A DNA stretch of 64,000 nt, taken from NCBI GenBank assembly GCA_038373885.1, contig JAWZYV010012269.1, positions 122,650 to 186,649 on the forward strand, in the 5' to 3' direction. The DNA is from Cheiracanthium punctorium. Lineage: Eukaryota; Arthropoda; Arachnida; Araneae; Cheiracanthiidae. Each line of letters opens with the position of its first letter. The first letter of the stretch is position 1. This document shows, one piece after another, positions 21,301 to 28,748 of this stretch. Below the pieces are notes generated by a model. That model was not told the origin of the DNA. It searched no databases and saw only the letters and a program-made list of their open reading frames with translations. The position numbers and the translations under genes were made by a program.

Positions 21301-23532
21301 GCAGACCTTCAAGAGGGATATCTGCTTAAAATGAGGGGGGTGCCTTCGTCGGAGGACTTTCTAACGGGTCCTAACGTGTAATATTACTGATTATCAAATC
21401 TAACAAATATTGTAATAGTCATTAGAAATATTTTTAACTGTAATTTTTTTAAGATAGATGAGCTGATTATTTTAGCGAGGAAAAAAAATATCTTTTTTAT
21501 CTGCTGTTTTATGCTTGAGGTCACTTTTGTCTTTTCGTGCTGCAAATATACGATCTAATTTTTCACGTCTTGCGACATTAACTGAGCAAACGCATTAACG
21601 AAGTTTTCGAAATAAAAAAACTTATCTTTTTTATTTATTTATCCAAAAAAAGCCATTTTTTTTTCGCTCAGCTCCTAAAATATTTTAGCAGTACAAACTT
21701 ATAGAAAATACTAATTTATTTATTCCAGGTATTAAGAACAGTATTTTAAATAATCTCCATTTAATATCATTCCTGATGAATTTATCCGTAGCGTATGGGT
21801 AGTCTGATAAATAGGTCAATGTGCTCAAATTTAAAGTATCGAACTATGTTGAAAAAAAAATTTTTTTTGTTTATGTTGTAACAACCTGCACGAGGGGCAT
21901 CTGCCTACGGGTGGGGGGGGGGGGTCTTGGTCATAGGACTCTTTAAGCGGTTCTAACGCGCATTCACGTGTTAGTTACAAAACCGGCTAAAACTTCAGAT
22001 CGTTAGATCGACAATTGCGTGGTGGGCCAGAACGCAGAACCTTCATCCTTCAGGCTTTTGCCGTGGTGGGGCCCTAAACTACGTTGAAAAATGTCATTTT
22101 TGTTTTAGTGCCTCCAATAAGAACGCCATCTTTACGATTCTAAAATCGATTTTGCTTTTATTTCATTCGGAATAAAACGTTAGTTAAGGCCACTTAAATA
22201 ACAAGAAAGAGTTGGGAAACCATACAAATTGAAACGGTAGACTTTCTCGGTTATACGTATTGTCCTTACAAAGCAAGTTACCGTCACGAGCACGTCTCCA
22301 ACACACATCGAGCATAGAAATTACTTCAAGCTCGTACGATTAAAAAAAAATCGCCCATTTCTGGATTTTACCAGGAACATGCTTGAAGTGGAGAGTAGAT
22401 ACGAACAAAGGAGGAGCCTTGGCTCATGCTGTATCGACATCAGTCAAGCTCAAGTCGCAGGCGCTCACCAGTGCTTACCTATATTTATTAGTAAGATGAA
22501 AAGGGCGGAATGTGACGCAAGACTAGACTAAAGAAAAGCGCTATTCTGCTTTCAGACTTAACCCTTTGAGGCGCAACCCTTTCCCAATGCTGAAAAAAGG
22601 GCAGCCGTTGCCATCGCCACAGCCAGCTGCGTCAAAAAAGGGTCTCTCGATCTGTGGCACGCGATGAACGTTTCGATCGTCCGCCATCTTGCTGGTAGTT
22701 AAGTCGATCGATGGCAACAGCTGCCTTTTTTTTAGCATTCGGCAGTCTCTCCAGCTGTCCTCGCATTCTTCCATTTTTCAGCAGATGTCAGTGCTGTTAA
22801 AAAGAATCGTGACCATTTTCTACGGGAAACGACGTGCTGAAAAGTAAAGGATTCCCGTGGAGCTATGTCACCCGCAACTATTTTTATAGAAATCCAATCT
22901 ATTCTTCGTGACTGGAAACAGTCAAACCTTCAGAGTTGGGTGTTCCCAGAGCGGTAACATTGCGCGTTAAAGGGTTAAATACATAGTTTAATAGCCTTGG
23001 TAGGTATATTTTGTAGGTGGACGCTAACTTATTTATGGCGTTTCGTTGCTAAGTGTTGTTGAAACATTAATAGGCTTCAAAATACATAGTGAATATTCGA
23101 GGTGGAGTGAGTCATTTTCGCTTCTCCGATTAAATAAGGACCGTATAGTTTACTTTGAACAACTTTCAAGTTTTTTCACTTTCTGTGTGCCCTTGGGCAA
23201 GGTTCTCCTACTGATCTACTATAAATCAATCTCCTATGATCCTGTAAATAGGTCTTTGACCTATTCGCAGTCTTCTGGAGCTTAATATTTTTAGGATTAA
23301 TTCTACAGATTTATGTTTGTTTTAAACGTTATCTTAGAAAGATAGTTTTAAAATAACTTTTCATTTTAATTTTATCTGTAGAAATGATTTAGAAAACTGT
23401 TTTGTATAATTTACATTTTGTATACAGGGATGGATTCCGCAGTACCTTATTGACCAAACGCTGTCTTCTGTAATGATGGAATATATTCAATCCTTAAGGA
23501 GGCACTGTGCAAAGAAAAAATCTTCTGCATGA
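2502..23532 (+). CDS. STARD3: START-domain lipid-transfer protein, STARD1/STARD3 group (six exons)
   Basis: Joined exons 2502-2723, 5823-5918, 10135-10214, 12521-12625, 19181-19271 and 23428-23532 give 699 nt, or 232 codons plus TGA. All introns are GT-AG and every phase matches. The product is essentially one START domain, the helix-grip fold that carries one sterol or similar lipid in a hydrophobic tunnel. Family motifs in order are DGWKKE near residue 46, EMHKWNPTV, VIQRIDEN, SSRDFVNLR, KYVRGEQGPG, LLNTNLKGWIPQYLIDQTL and a C-terminal helix. Mitochondrial StAR and late-endosomal STARD3 are the closest relatives by eye; KYVRGEQGPG and NTNLKG favour STARD3. STARD3 has an N-terminal membrane (MENTAL) domain that is not in this reading. 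It may lie upstream of the window, or this may be a START-only form. The Met at 2502 is therefore uncertain; exon boundaries are firm. Confidence 0.9.
2724..5822. other. START intron 1
   Basis: A 3.1-kb AT-rich intron. Apart from the GC-rich dispersed repeat at 4690-5071 and short homopolymer or AT runs I see no structure in it. Confidence 0.7.
4690..5071. repeat. GC-rich dispersed repeat, copy 1
   Basis: This block is far richer in G+C than the surrounding intron and ends in a CAACAACAAG tail. A diverged copy lies at about 61100-61615, sharing the CTGCTGTGGG..CCGTGTACGCT block, the CGTGGCTTCAATG-like block and the GGTTCAAAAT-like block in the same order. Both strands have frames near 100 codons that look like chance products of the composition. 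It may be a SINE or a LINE 3' fragment; I cannot assign a family. Confidence 0.5.
5823..5918 (+). CDS. STARD3: START gene, exon 2 (32 codons)
   Basis: The acceptor TCTCTCATTTTATCAG precedes 5823 and the donor GTATGT follows 5918; both ends are phase 0. The encoded stretch runs from GTLQVSPDKV to WNPTVKKVR and includes the Trp-Asn-Pro motif shared by START proteins. Confidence 0.9.
8179..8209. repeat. (AT)n microsatellite
   Basis: An uninterrupted AT dinucleotide run, with a shorter one from 8221. Confidence 0.9.
9285..9314. repeat. (TG)n microsatellite
   Basis: About 15 TG repeats, preceded by a short TATA run and directly abutting the inverted-repeat element that starts at about 9316. Confidence 0.9.
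9316..9962. repeat. Diverged inverted-repeat element (about 650 bp)
   Basis: The left end reads GTGTCCAAAAAGATGGTAAC; the reverse complement of the right end reads GTATCCCTAAAATGTGGGAAC. Further in, TTAAGAAAAAGTTCTTCTCG on the left matches TTAAGAAAAAATTCCTCTCG from the right, followed by TTACTCTTTTT in both. The arms are long but diverged. It looks like an old DNA-transposon derivative. Confidence 0.5.
10135..10214 (+). CDS. STARD3: START gene, exon 3
   Basis: The acceptor AAATTCCAG precedes 10135; the donor GTATTT at 10215 leaves a split AG|G arginine codon. It encodes VIQRIDENVDIAHVIATE followed by GAAGLVSS, the central strands of the START sheet. Confidence 0.9.
11960..12118. repeat. GTCTCG-repeat element, truncated copy
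   Basis: Four repeats of GTCTCGTCTCGCAAAA with short spacers match the complete copy at 20522-20692, ending in the shared CGTCTCGCGTCCATCCC followed by TA. The left terminal repeat is missing here, so this copy is 5' truncated. It lies in START intron 3. Confidence 0.6.
12521..12625 (+). CDS. STARD3: START gene, exon 4
   Basis: The acceptor TATATTTTCAG precedes 12521 and completes the arginine of SSRDFVNLR, a motif conserved across START proteins. The donor GTCGGT follows 12625 and leaves another split AG|A arginine codon after VVSKYV. Confidence 0.9.
13032..13977. mobile_element. TIR element packed with CAAGCTTG motifs, carrying a nested SINE
   Basis: The termini CGCCCAGACAGCACA and TGTGCTGTCTGGGCG are perfect inverted repeats. 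Both subterminal zones (13045-13190 and 13805-13970) contain many CAAGCTTG or AAGCTT palindromes at irregular spacing, absent from the middle. Clustered subterminal repeats are where hAT-like and CACTA-like transposases bind. The middle holds a SINE-like block at 13601-13790. No transposase frame is visible, so the element would be mobilised in trans. Confidence 0.6.
13601..13790 (+). repeat. tRNA-derived SINE
   Basis: A polymerase III A-box-like TGGCGGAATGGTTAGGATGC and a B-box-like GAGTTCGATCC lie at tRNA-like spacing. The cloverleaf is not intact, and a non-tRNA body with GGGCGCCCCGTG follows. This is a SINE head rather than a functional tRNA gene. It sits inside the CAAGCTTG-rich element. 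Confidence 0.6.
14005..14772. repeat. Possible TIR element with GGGATCC-rich end
   Basis: The left side has AGGGAATGCAATC followed by several CGGGATCC or GGATCCC motifs. The right side read in reverse gives GAGAATGCAATCCC and GGATCCCACGGG. The inverted similarity is patchy. It may be an old hAT-like MITE; the boundaries are approximate. Confidence 0.35.
15245..15455 (-). repeat. tRNA-derived SINE, minus strand
   Basis: Read on the minus strand it begins GGCTCCACCATGGCCGAGTG, an A-box like that of tRNA-Leu or tRNA-Ser, then GCGTTCGGGCC as a degenerate B box. The body matches copies at 21888-22078 and 21284-21384 and the fragment near 1.2 kb. Confidence 0.6.
15806..16640. repeat. 139-bp minisatellite, six copies
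   Basis: The block GGACCGAAATTCTATAATTG recurs at 15836, 15975, 16114, 16253, 16392 and 16531, a strict 139-bp spacing. Copies 2 to 6 are nearly identical; the first is slightly diverged at its left end. It lies in START intron 4 and has no consistent long reading frame. Confidence 0.9.
16690..16792. repeat. Short tandem repeat, about 21 bp x 5
   Basis: The unit AGACAAATGATACGCAAGA, with variants, repeats five times soon after the 139-bp array. The two arrays share no obvious sequence. Confidence 0.7.
16960..17092. repeat. Direct repeat, left copy (partner 17924-18057)
   Basis: AAGACTTCGTAATTTGCATT, GTATACAG, ACTAAAGAATTA and the block CATCTTATCAAAAGGTATGG recur in the same order at 17924-18057, with small indels. 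The two copies bracket a transposase remnant at 17694-17900. Confidence 0.65.
17694..17900 (-). pseudogene. C-terminal remnant of a Tc1/mariner-superfamily (IS630-like) transposase
   Basis: The minus strand reads an open stretch ending CIPVGGRNFEHLL. Many animal Tc1/IS630-type transposases end in a Cys-containing segment followed by GGHFEHLL. The preceding residues (RIRGCKKAEEGL, then MHLKKAVISAMREDF) fit the short final helices of such proteins. None of the catalytic Asp motifs is visible. It lies between the two direct repeats, which may be the ends of the original element. The call rests mainly on the C-terminal motif. Confidence 0.4.
17924..18057. repeat. Direct repeat, right copy (partner 16960-17092)
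   Basis: Same order of blocks as the left copy, including the block CATCTTATCAAAAGGTATGG and ATAAAATGTAACTGCATTTC. Either a tandem segmental duplication or the flanks of a decayed transposon. Confidence 0.65.
18222..18725. mobile_element. PIF/Harbinger-like MITE (504 bp)
   Basis: The left end TAGGGCTATCACACTGAGAA faces the right end, which in reverse reads TGGCCTTATCACACTAAAAG, and both continue into AAAATCCGA. TTA flanks the element on both sides, fitting the 3-bp target duplication of Harbinger elements. The interior is GC-richer than the intron around it and has no transposase. The superfamily assignment rests on the duplication alone. Confidence 0.55.
19181..19271 (+). CDS. STARD3: START gene, exon 5
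   Basis: The acceptor TCTTTTTAAG precedes 19181. The exon encodes GEQGPGVYIITPCS through LQWLLNTNLK. The donor GTATTT follows at 19272 in phase 0. This is the segment most like STARD3. Confidence 0.9.
19412..19806 (+). mobile_element. LINE reverse-transcriptase fragment with 136-bp tandem duplication
   Basis: A short plus-strand frame reads ICEDLRFSSKTGQPWKNHYR. The PWK...R segment resembles the region before the reverse transcriptase in several animal LINEs. Immediately downstream, a 136-bp segment starting ACGGGAGCTGTCCCTATTTG at 19536 is repeated at 19672 with few differences. The fragment is not functional. The LINE call is tentative, helped by the clearer remnant 0.5 kb downstream. Confidence 0.4.
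20282..20440 (+). pseudogene. Non-LTR retrotransposon C-terminal remnant
   Basis: The plus strand reads NRIRWLGHVCKVSEDNSSK, then a short spacer and HWLDDVEKDF. The R-RWLGHV pattern followed by W-D-VEKDL is the characteristic end of many LINE reverse-transcriptase proteins. Only this tail is recognisable. With the fragment at 19.4 kb it probably derives from one decayed LINE in START intron 5. Confidence 0.65.
20522..20694. mobile_element. GTCTCG-repeat MITE with TA target site (about 170 bp)
   Basis: The ends are perfect inverted repeats, GGGATGGACGCGAGACGA on the left and its complement on the right, flanked by TA on both sides, which fits a Tc1/mariner-type MITE. Between them GTCTCGTCTCGCAAAA-like units recur. 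A truncated copy is at 11960-12118. Reading frames here on both strands come from the repeats. Confidence 0.65.
21284..21384 (-). repeat. SINE 3' fragment, minus strand
   Basis: Shares the GTTAGAAAGTCCTCCGACGA-like body and 3' region with the SINE at 15245-15455, and ends in an (AAC)n tail when read on the minus strand. The head is absent. Confidence 0.5.
21888..22078 (-). repeat. SINE copy, minus strand
   Basis: Read on the minus strand it starts GGGCCCCACCACGGC, passes the CACGTGAATGCGCGTTAGAA block, and ends in the same region as the 15.3-kb copy. The A box is degraded and a G-run follows the body. Confidence 0.55.
22558..22978. mobile_element. piggyBac-type MITE, copy 2 (421 bp)
   Basis: TTAA bounds both ends, with CCCTTTGAGGCGCAA on the left and CCCTTTAACGCGCAA on the right as inverted repeats. 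It matches the copy at 1389-1878 along its length but lacks the left half of that copy's internal foldback. It lies in START intron 5 and has no transposase. Confidence 0.75.
23428..23532 (+). CDS. STARD3: START gene, terminal coding exon
   Basis: The acceptor TTTGTATACAG precedes 23428. The exon encodes GWIPQYLIDQTLSSVMM and the amphipathic C-terminal helix that caps the lipid tunnel, then a Lys-rich tail (AKKKSSA) and TGA at 23530-23532. No further coding is needed to complete the fold. Confidence 0.92.
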   Translation, partial: GWIPQYLIDQTLSSVMMEYIQSLRRHCAKKKSSA

Positions 23533-24016
23533 TATATGAAATTATTGCATGCTTTGGAGCTAGTCAAACTCTCTGCTGCAGACTCAAACTGTTTTACACT
23601 CTAATATTTTATACTTCATGTTTTATGTCAATGTTTAGTTTTTCCCCCTAAATCTGATTTATAAAAATATTTTAGAATTTTTAAGTATATGTTTTCTATA
23701 AGAATTACAATAACGTTATTGAACCCATCGTTGTCAAAATTGCTCCTTGCATATTTTTTAAAGTCAACTCTTTAAGGGCCATGGGACATATGTGTTCCGT
23801 AACTTCAAAAATAATTTTATAATTAATCGAATACAAATAATTTATATTTTTTTCATGATATTGCCAAATCAGAATCTTATTATTGGCAAACAAATTAAAT
23901 TATTGTTTATTATTAATTGGTTATTATGATTTGTTTATTATTAAATTGTATCGCAATATCTCTTGTAACATCGCATATGGGGAGAACCACCTCTGCGTGC
24001 ATACCGTCATGCTTCT

Positions 24017-24056
24017 ATTTTTATTGAAGATTACGTAAGTTTAATCTTCAATAAAA
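24017..24056. terminator. Hairpin with polyadenylation signals on both strands
   Basis: TTTTTATTGAAGATTA and TAATCTTCAATAAAAA form a perfect inverted repeat around a short loop. AATAAA is at 24050-24055 on the plus strand, about 520 nt after the START stop codon. By symmetry the left arm gives AATAAA on the minus strand. Other plus-strand AATAAA sites are at 24094 and 24493. Which one ends the START mRNA cannot be told from sequence. Confidence 0.45.
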
Positions 24057-25439
24057 AAGTAATGTCATTGATTATACATTTATTTTTGAGCTGAATAAAA
24101 TTAATTAATCAAATTTGGGATCAATTCATACACAAAATCTAATGAACCAATTTTCATAAAACTTCACATACATGTTATTTACATTGCCCTTTAACAGTTT
24201 TATGCATTAAAAATTTCCATACTCTTCTGCATAGTTTATGGTCCTTAAAGGGTTAAGTGCTCAAAGTGCCAATTTTGGAAGAGAGAATGAACATGAACGG
24301 GCGTTCAGTGAAAGAAAAACTTGGTGCATGTTTCATTTTCTTAGAACAATTTGACCCAATACCAAAGTTTATCTTTTCATGATGTTTTGTTCTGTTATTG
24401 TATTATTATTCCTTGTCATGGAAATTCTCTTTAAAATATTTATTCGATGAAGCTTCTAGTACTTTTAATTTGTGACTGTGTACATATTTTAAAATAAAGT
24501 TTGTTTCGTCCCAATATTTTTTCAAAGTCATTTAATTTGTGTCAACTTAATTGTATTTACGCAAAATAATTCGTTATTGGTATATGTGCATAAATATACT
24601 TGTTGAAACACTTTGAAATTTCTGCAAAATACTTTTGGTGCAGTTTCACTGGTATAATCTCAAGGAATTTTGATGCGTATATTTTCATGGTAAGTTCGAA
24701 GTGAAATGTGTTGTGCTTTAATAAACCAAATAGAGGTTTCAAATAGAAAATGAAAATGGTTCTTTTTTTAAAAATTAAGAAACACGCTTTTGTAGCAATA
24801 CGAACTAAGAAGAAAAAATTATCTTTAAAGATATTGTTGAACAGCAGTATGGTGTCCCACATCTCGGTACAACTTAATTTTGTGCTTTTTACTCACGTTT
24901 TCACGACAGTCTTTGCAATTAGCTTTCTATAAAAAAATTAACTTGGGTCATTCCACATCAGATCAAACAGTACAATTCACCCCATGAACTTGGATTTTAC
25001 TCAAATTTTATATACATAATTTATAGGCTAAGATAATCACAAATCTCTCAATTTTGCAGGTTCTACGATAATTACCGAGAATTAATTATGCAAATTTTTA
25101 AGTTTTCAGCAAGATACGCCATTTTTTCTCTGAATTTCTTATATAAATCCTTAACTGTACGGGTTACTGAAGTGAAAATTTGTTTCTAAGGATAACTTTT
25201 TAAGCTGATTCCAAAAATGTTATCAAAATTTGCGCATCTTCCGTAGCTTATGCATGAGCATTGCATTTGCTAAAAAACAATGAATTTTTTTCGGCATGTT
25301 TGATCAGAAGCACATGTTTGATATGTTAAGATGGTATACCACACACTACATCCCAAAAGAATTTCATCTTCGCTTTCTGCTCAGAAGCTGAGGAAAAAAA
25401 TTAAATTTTCAAGTGACTTTTCGTATATTGAGTCTAGTA

Positions 25440-25745
25440 ATAAGTTTTAAAGATCTCCATTATTTTCCCAGTAGCCACCGACAACGGTCCGGTAGCACAC
25501 TGATGCCAGCAGCATAGGATTCATCTTTTGATGATCCATTGATGAAATAATCAATGGATTTTCGTACTTCGTGCACTGTGGGGAAGTGTACAGAAGACAA
25601 GCCATTGTTCATCGACTGAATTAAATGGTAGTCCGAAGAGGCTGTGTCAGGGCTATACGCCGGGTGCTCCAAAACTTCCCAGCCAAACTTTACTAACGCG
25701 TCCTTGACCGGTTTTGCAACATGAGACCTTCCATTGTGGAGGGAT
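25440..25745 (-). pseudogene. Dead mariner transposase fragment, left arm
   Basis: On the minus strand the frame reads LHNGRSHVAKPVKDALVKFG, then EHPAYSPDTASSDYHLIQSM, then FPTVHEVRKSIDYFING. These match the second and third catalytic regions of mariner transposases. The usual HDNARPH is HNGRSH here, so that catalytic Asp is lost; the later SPD..SDYH motif keeps its Asp. The N-terminal half is missing. The ATTGAGTCTAGTAATAAG outside it is a mariner-like end. Confidence 0.75.
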
Positions 25746-25839
25746 ATGAATGGTGTACTGCATTATATACTATTGGAACCCGATGAAAGTGTAACTGCTG
25801 AACGCTATAAACAATTGTTGTGACTGATGCAGGAAGGCG

Positions 25840-26165
25840 ATCATAAACGTGCATTTACTAGCAAAGGTGTGTAGCCCGTCAATTTGCTCCATCACAATGC
25901 AAGGCCTCATGTTTCGAAAACGGGTGAAGGACACTTTATTAAAGTTTGGCGGGGAAGTTTTGGAACATCCGGCGTATATCCCTGGCACAGCCCCTTCGGA
26001 CTATTATCTACGCACTTCCCCACAGTGGACGAAGTACGAAAAACTATTGATGATTTCATCAGTGGATCATCAAAAGATGAATCCTATACTGCTCGCATCC
26101 GTGCGCTAACGGACCGCTGGCGGTGGATGCTGGGAAATAATCTGATGAATAAAGGTATTATTACA
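25840..26165 (+). pseudogene. Dead mariner transposase fragment, right arm
   Basis: The plus strand carries the same region as the left arm. HHNARPHVSK replaces HDNARPH, then a frameshift follows. SPD has become IPG in the frame reading HPAYIPGTAPSDYYL, and a second shift leads to FPTVDEVRKTIDDFISG. Both catalytic positions seen here are altered, so it cannot be active. It ends near ATTGGGTCTAGTAATAAG. Confidence 0.75.
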
Positions 26166-26614
26166 TATTCATTTCTTTGACGCGCTCTTTAAAACTTAGT
26201 ATATTGGGTCTAGTAATAAGTCGCATGATAATTTAATATTTTTTTTTTTGTTCAGCTTCCGAGCAGAAAGCCAAGATGAAAAAATTTTTGGGGTGCAGTT
26301 GCATACCATCTTAAAAAATAAAAATTTAAAAATATGTGCTCCTGATCAAACATGCCGAAAAAAAATCATGATGAAAAAGGGGATCAGCTTAAAAAGTTTC
26401 GCCTAGAAACAAAGTTTCCCCCTTCAGTAACATCTACAGGTAAGGAGTTAAGAAATCCAGAGAAAAAAAGGCGTATCTTGCAGAAAACGCAAACATTTGC
26501 ATAAGTAGTTTCTCTGTAATTAATTATCGTAGAACCTTGAAATTTAGATTTGGAGTTATCCTGTTCTATAAATCATTTTCCAATTTTGTGTTTGATTTGA
26601 CGTGGAATGACCCA

Positions 26615-27506
26615 CTTATGATATTAAACACTCCACGATTTTTTAAAAAGTATTTTTGTTAGCCACTTTATTATTATTAAGCTCAATTCAAAAAAGTTAA
26701 GTTGCACCGAGTTGTGGGGCATCAACTTGCTGTTGAACAAAATCTTTCTAATTTGAAGGTTTATTAGCTTTTTAGTGCATATTGCTCAAAAAGAATGTTT
26801 TCTTTTTATTATACAACATATTTTTCAAGTTTATTGAAAATTATTTCAATGCAGTATTTTATGTTTGTTAGATTTTGATTCATTGCAATAAAATGTTTGG
26901 ACGCCCCGTTTCATTCTGAAAAGTCCTATCCTACAAACGTACTTAAAGACGTATATAAATTTGTGGTAAGAATTTTCCATATTACAGCCAAGTTTAAATC
27001 TTTACTCATATTTATTGCAGCATGAGTATGGCTAAAAACCCATTGGCCGGGAATTTTCTATACTATTCCTTTAACCTTTCAGCTAGTGTGTGAAGTTTTT
27101 TTTTTACATGAGATTGCGCTTCAAGTAATTTTACGACACAATAAAAGAGAAATGACTTGCGATAAATAATTTTCATTTAAAGTTAAATTTGATCAATCGA
27201 TGGGTTTGCTGCAAAAAGGAAGTAGCCCCAACTGTTAAAGTTTGCATGTTGGGATCCAACACAAACTAGTGAGAAATGCAGCTTCATCTATTGTGTAACT
27301 AAAGAACTAACGATTGTAGCTACATCCTTCTGGTACCGAATGAAGGTTTTATTTTTTTTTACGTAAGACAGTACGTGTAACTCCAACTATCGTGGCATGG
27401 AGCTTTTTTTTGTAGCAAGCCCATTCATTGACAATGAGGGGACATTTTCATAAGCAGATAATCTGATTGCATTTACAAGCATGACCAAATAGTCTTTTAC
27501 AACAGC
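26615..27506. other. AT-rich spacer between the convergent genes
   Basis: No feature recognised apart from homopolymer runs. It separates the START gene's 3' end and the mariner palindrome from the LSM1-like gene's 3' end. Confidence 0.5.
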
Positions 27507-27512
27507 TTTATT
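27507..27512 (-). terminator. Polyadenylation signal of the LSM1-like gene
   Basis: AATAAA on the minus strand, 38 nt beyond the TGA at 27552-27550. No genomic poly-A tract follows, which argues against a recent retrocopy. Confidence 0.6.
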
Positions 27513-27549
27513 GCACCATAAATCGTTTTTTTTAACAAATCACCGTCCC

Positions 27550-27921
27550 TCAAAAATAATCTTCTGGGGTATAAATTCTCCCACGCTTCAAATAGGCTAG
27601 AACTTTCAATTTATTTATTTTAGCAGTCTTTTCTTCTTTGGCAGCAATAAGCCTCAACAAATCGTCCACGGAGTGCCTGGTACCTCTCTCTTCTCCAACT
27701 TCACCAAGTAGGGCCACATTTTCGCCTCTGATAATAATCACGCCTTGCTCAACATCACCATATGTATTTCCTATTTGGATTCGCTCAACTGTGTTGTGAA
27801 GCACTAAATTGGCAAACGTATCCACACTTCTTAACATACCGACATAAATACGACCATCTCTGAGCCACACCAAGATCTTTTTATCGACATGTTCTACCAA
27901 ACTTCCAGCTCCAGGGATGAC
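27550..27921 (-). CDS. LSM1: LSM1-like Sm-fold protein, main coding exon
   Basis: Read on the minus strand, the acceptor TTTGTTCTAG precedes 27921 and the exon opens VIPGAGSLVEHVDKK, aligning with the start of LSM1 (PGTASLIEDIDKK in animals). It is open for 123 codons to TGA. The Sm1 motif (ILVWLRDGRIYVGMLRS, FANLVLHNTVERI) and the Sm2 motif (GVIIIRGENVALLGEV, with the diagnostic IRG) are complete. A charged C-terminal helix follows. LSM1 is the signature subunit of the cytoplasmic Lsm1-7 ring, which binds 3' ends of deadenylated mRNA and promotes decapping with Pat1. The initiator Met must come from an upstream exon; TTG at 27900 is not a start. Core positions usually invariant differ, for example LVWLRDGRIYVG for LVLLRDGRTLIG, so this may be a diverged paralogue. 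Confidence 0.85.
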   Translation of the reverse strand, partial: VIPGAGSLVEHVDKKILVWLRDGRIYVGMLRSVDTFANLVLHNTVERIQIGNTYGDVEQGVIIIRGENVALLGEVGEERGTRHSVDDLLRLIAAKEEKTAKINKLKVLAYLKRGRIYTPEDYF

Positions 27922-28173
27922 CTAGAACAAAGAAAATATTTGAAATTATTGACTACATTCTGTTGAACCACTTTACAAAAGCTATTCATAAATGTGACCC
28001 AATGCATGTTTTTGTTCAATCACAAAGAAGCGATATACGTTTGCAATACTCTACCGTATTTAAGATTGCGTTTTGTTTGACGATGTTTTTATTTGGAAGG
28101 GGGAGGGGGGTGGGATTACACGTTTTTGAAACTTCGCCCTTCGAAAAGAAGTTTGTGAGGTAGCAACAGTATT

Positions 28174-28409
28174 TGAATCGGTGAGTGCAGAAACCACCTC
28201 AGTCACAAAAAGGAAATTATTTTCAGGAGAGAGAAAAAACTTCATAACTCCTCCAAATTTTCAAATATTTAAACTTATTTTTTTCCTCTGTCATAACATG
28301 CATTTATGTTTCTGTCATGCAAATATTACCTAATTTATGAAGTTTTTTTCTCTCTCCTGAAAAAAATTTCCTTTTTTTGACTGAGGTGGTTTCTGCACTC
28401 ACAGATTCA
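28174..28409. repeat. TIR element (about 235 bp)
   Basis: GTGAGTGCAGAAACCACCTC on the left is matched exactly in inverted form on the right. Similarity continues through TTTTCAGGAGAGAGAAAAAA to the ATGAAGTTT region. It is a foldback MITE just upstream of the LSM1-like exon. A GTGAGT at its edge mimics a splice donor on the minus strand. Confidence 0.7.
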
Positions 28410-28718
28410 TTTTTGAAAACTACTTTTCCGTTTTTTGTAAGTAATAATTTCTTCCGATACTTGTGCAAGTCTTAAGTGTGTGCAGAGTTTGAACACAATG
28501 ATTCTGTTTGAATTCACGCGCCGATGTTATTGTGCTGGGTTTTCGGTCACAATTGAAGAGAGTGAACAGAGCTGTTTCACCTACGTCATTATCACTACGT
28601 CACACCTTAGCAACCAACTTTTTTTTGGTCTAACATTCGTTCATTTGAGAATGGTCATTGGCCAAAAAAGTGGCTTTGTATCCCTAAATATACAAGTTGA
28701 CCTAAAAAAACCTTTCAG

Positions 28719-28748
28719 TGACGTCACGTGAAAATACTCTATAAAAAC
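28719..28748 (+). promoter_or_regulatory. CRE/E-box/TATA cluster
   Basis: The palindrome TGACGTCA at 28719-28726 overlaps CACGTG at 28725-28730, and a TATA-like CTATAAAAAC follows at 28739-28748. Initiation would be expected near 28770 on the plus strand. A possible donor, AAG|GTAACG, lies near 28937. The downstream sequence opens no long frame, so the transcript, if any, is unidentified. Confidence 0.35.

Larger units (their letters stand above)
24944..26614. mobile_element. 1.67-kb imperfect palindrome with TIRs and mirrored mariner pieces
   Basis: The termini are TGGGTCATTCCACATCAGAT on the left and, in reverse from the right, TGGGTCATTCCACGTCAAAT. Inverted similarity continues inward through most of the length, centred near 25.78 kb. 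Matching blocks include the TTACTGAAG/CTTCAGTAA segments, GGCATGTTTGATCAG and the GAAGCTGAG-like block. Each arm holds one mariner transposase fragment in opposite orientation, listed separately. It looks like an inverted duplication of a mariner-bearing segment, or a foldback element that captured mariner. Confidence 0.65.

Noticed and set aside
24557..24862. 101-codon minus-strand open frame
   Set aside because: Low-complexity Phe/Ile/Lys-rich translation of AT-rich DNA with no motif.
27550..27900. TTG at 27900 as the start codon of the LSM1-like gene
   Set aside because: The homology extends eight codons further upstream to a splice acceptor, so the TTG is an internal leucine.
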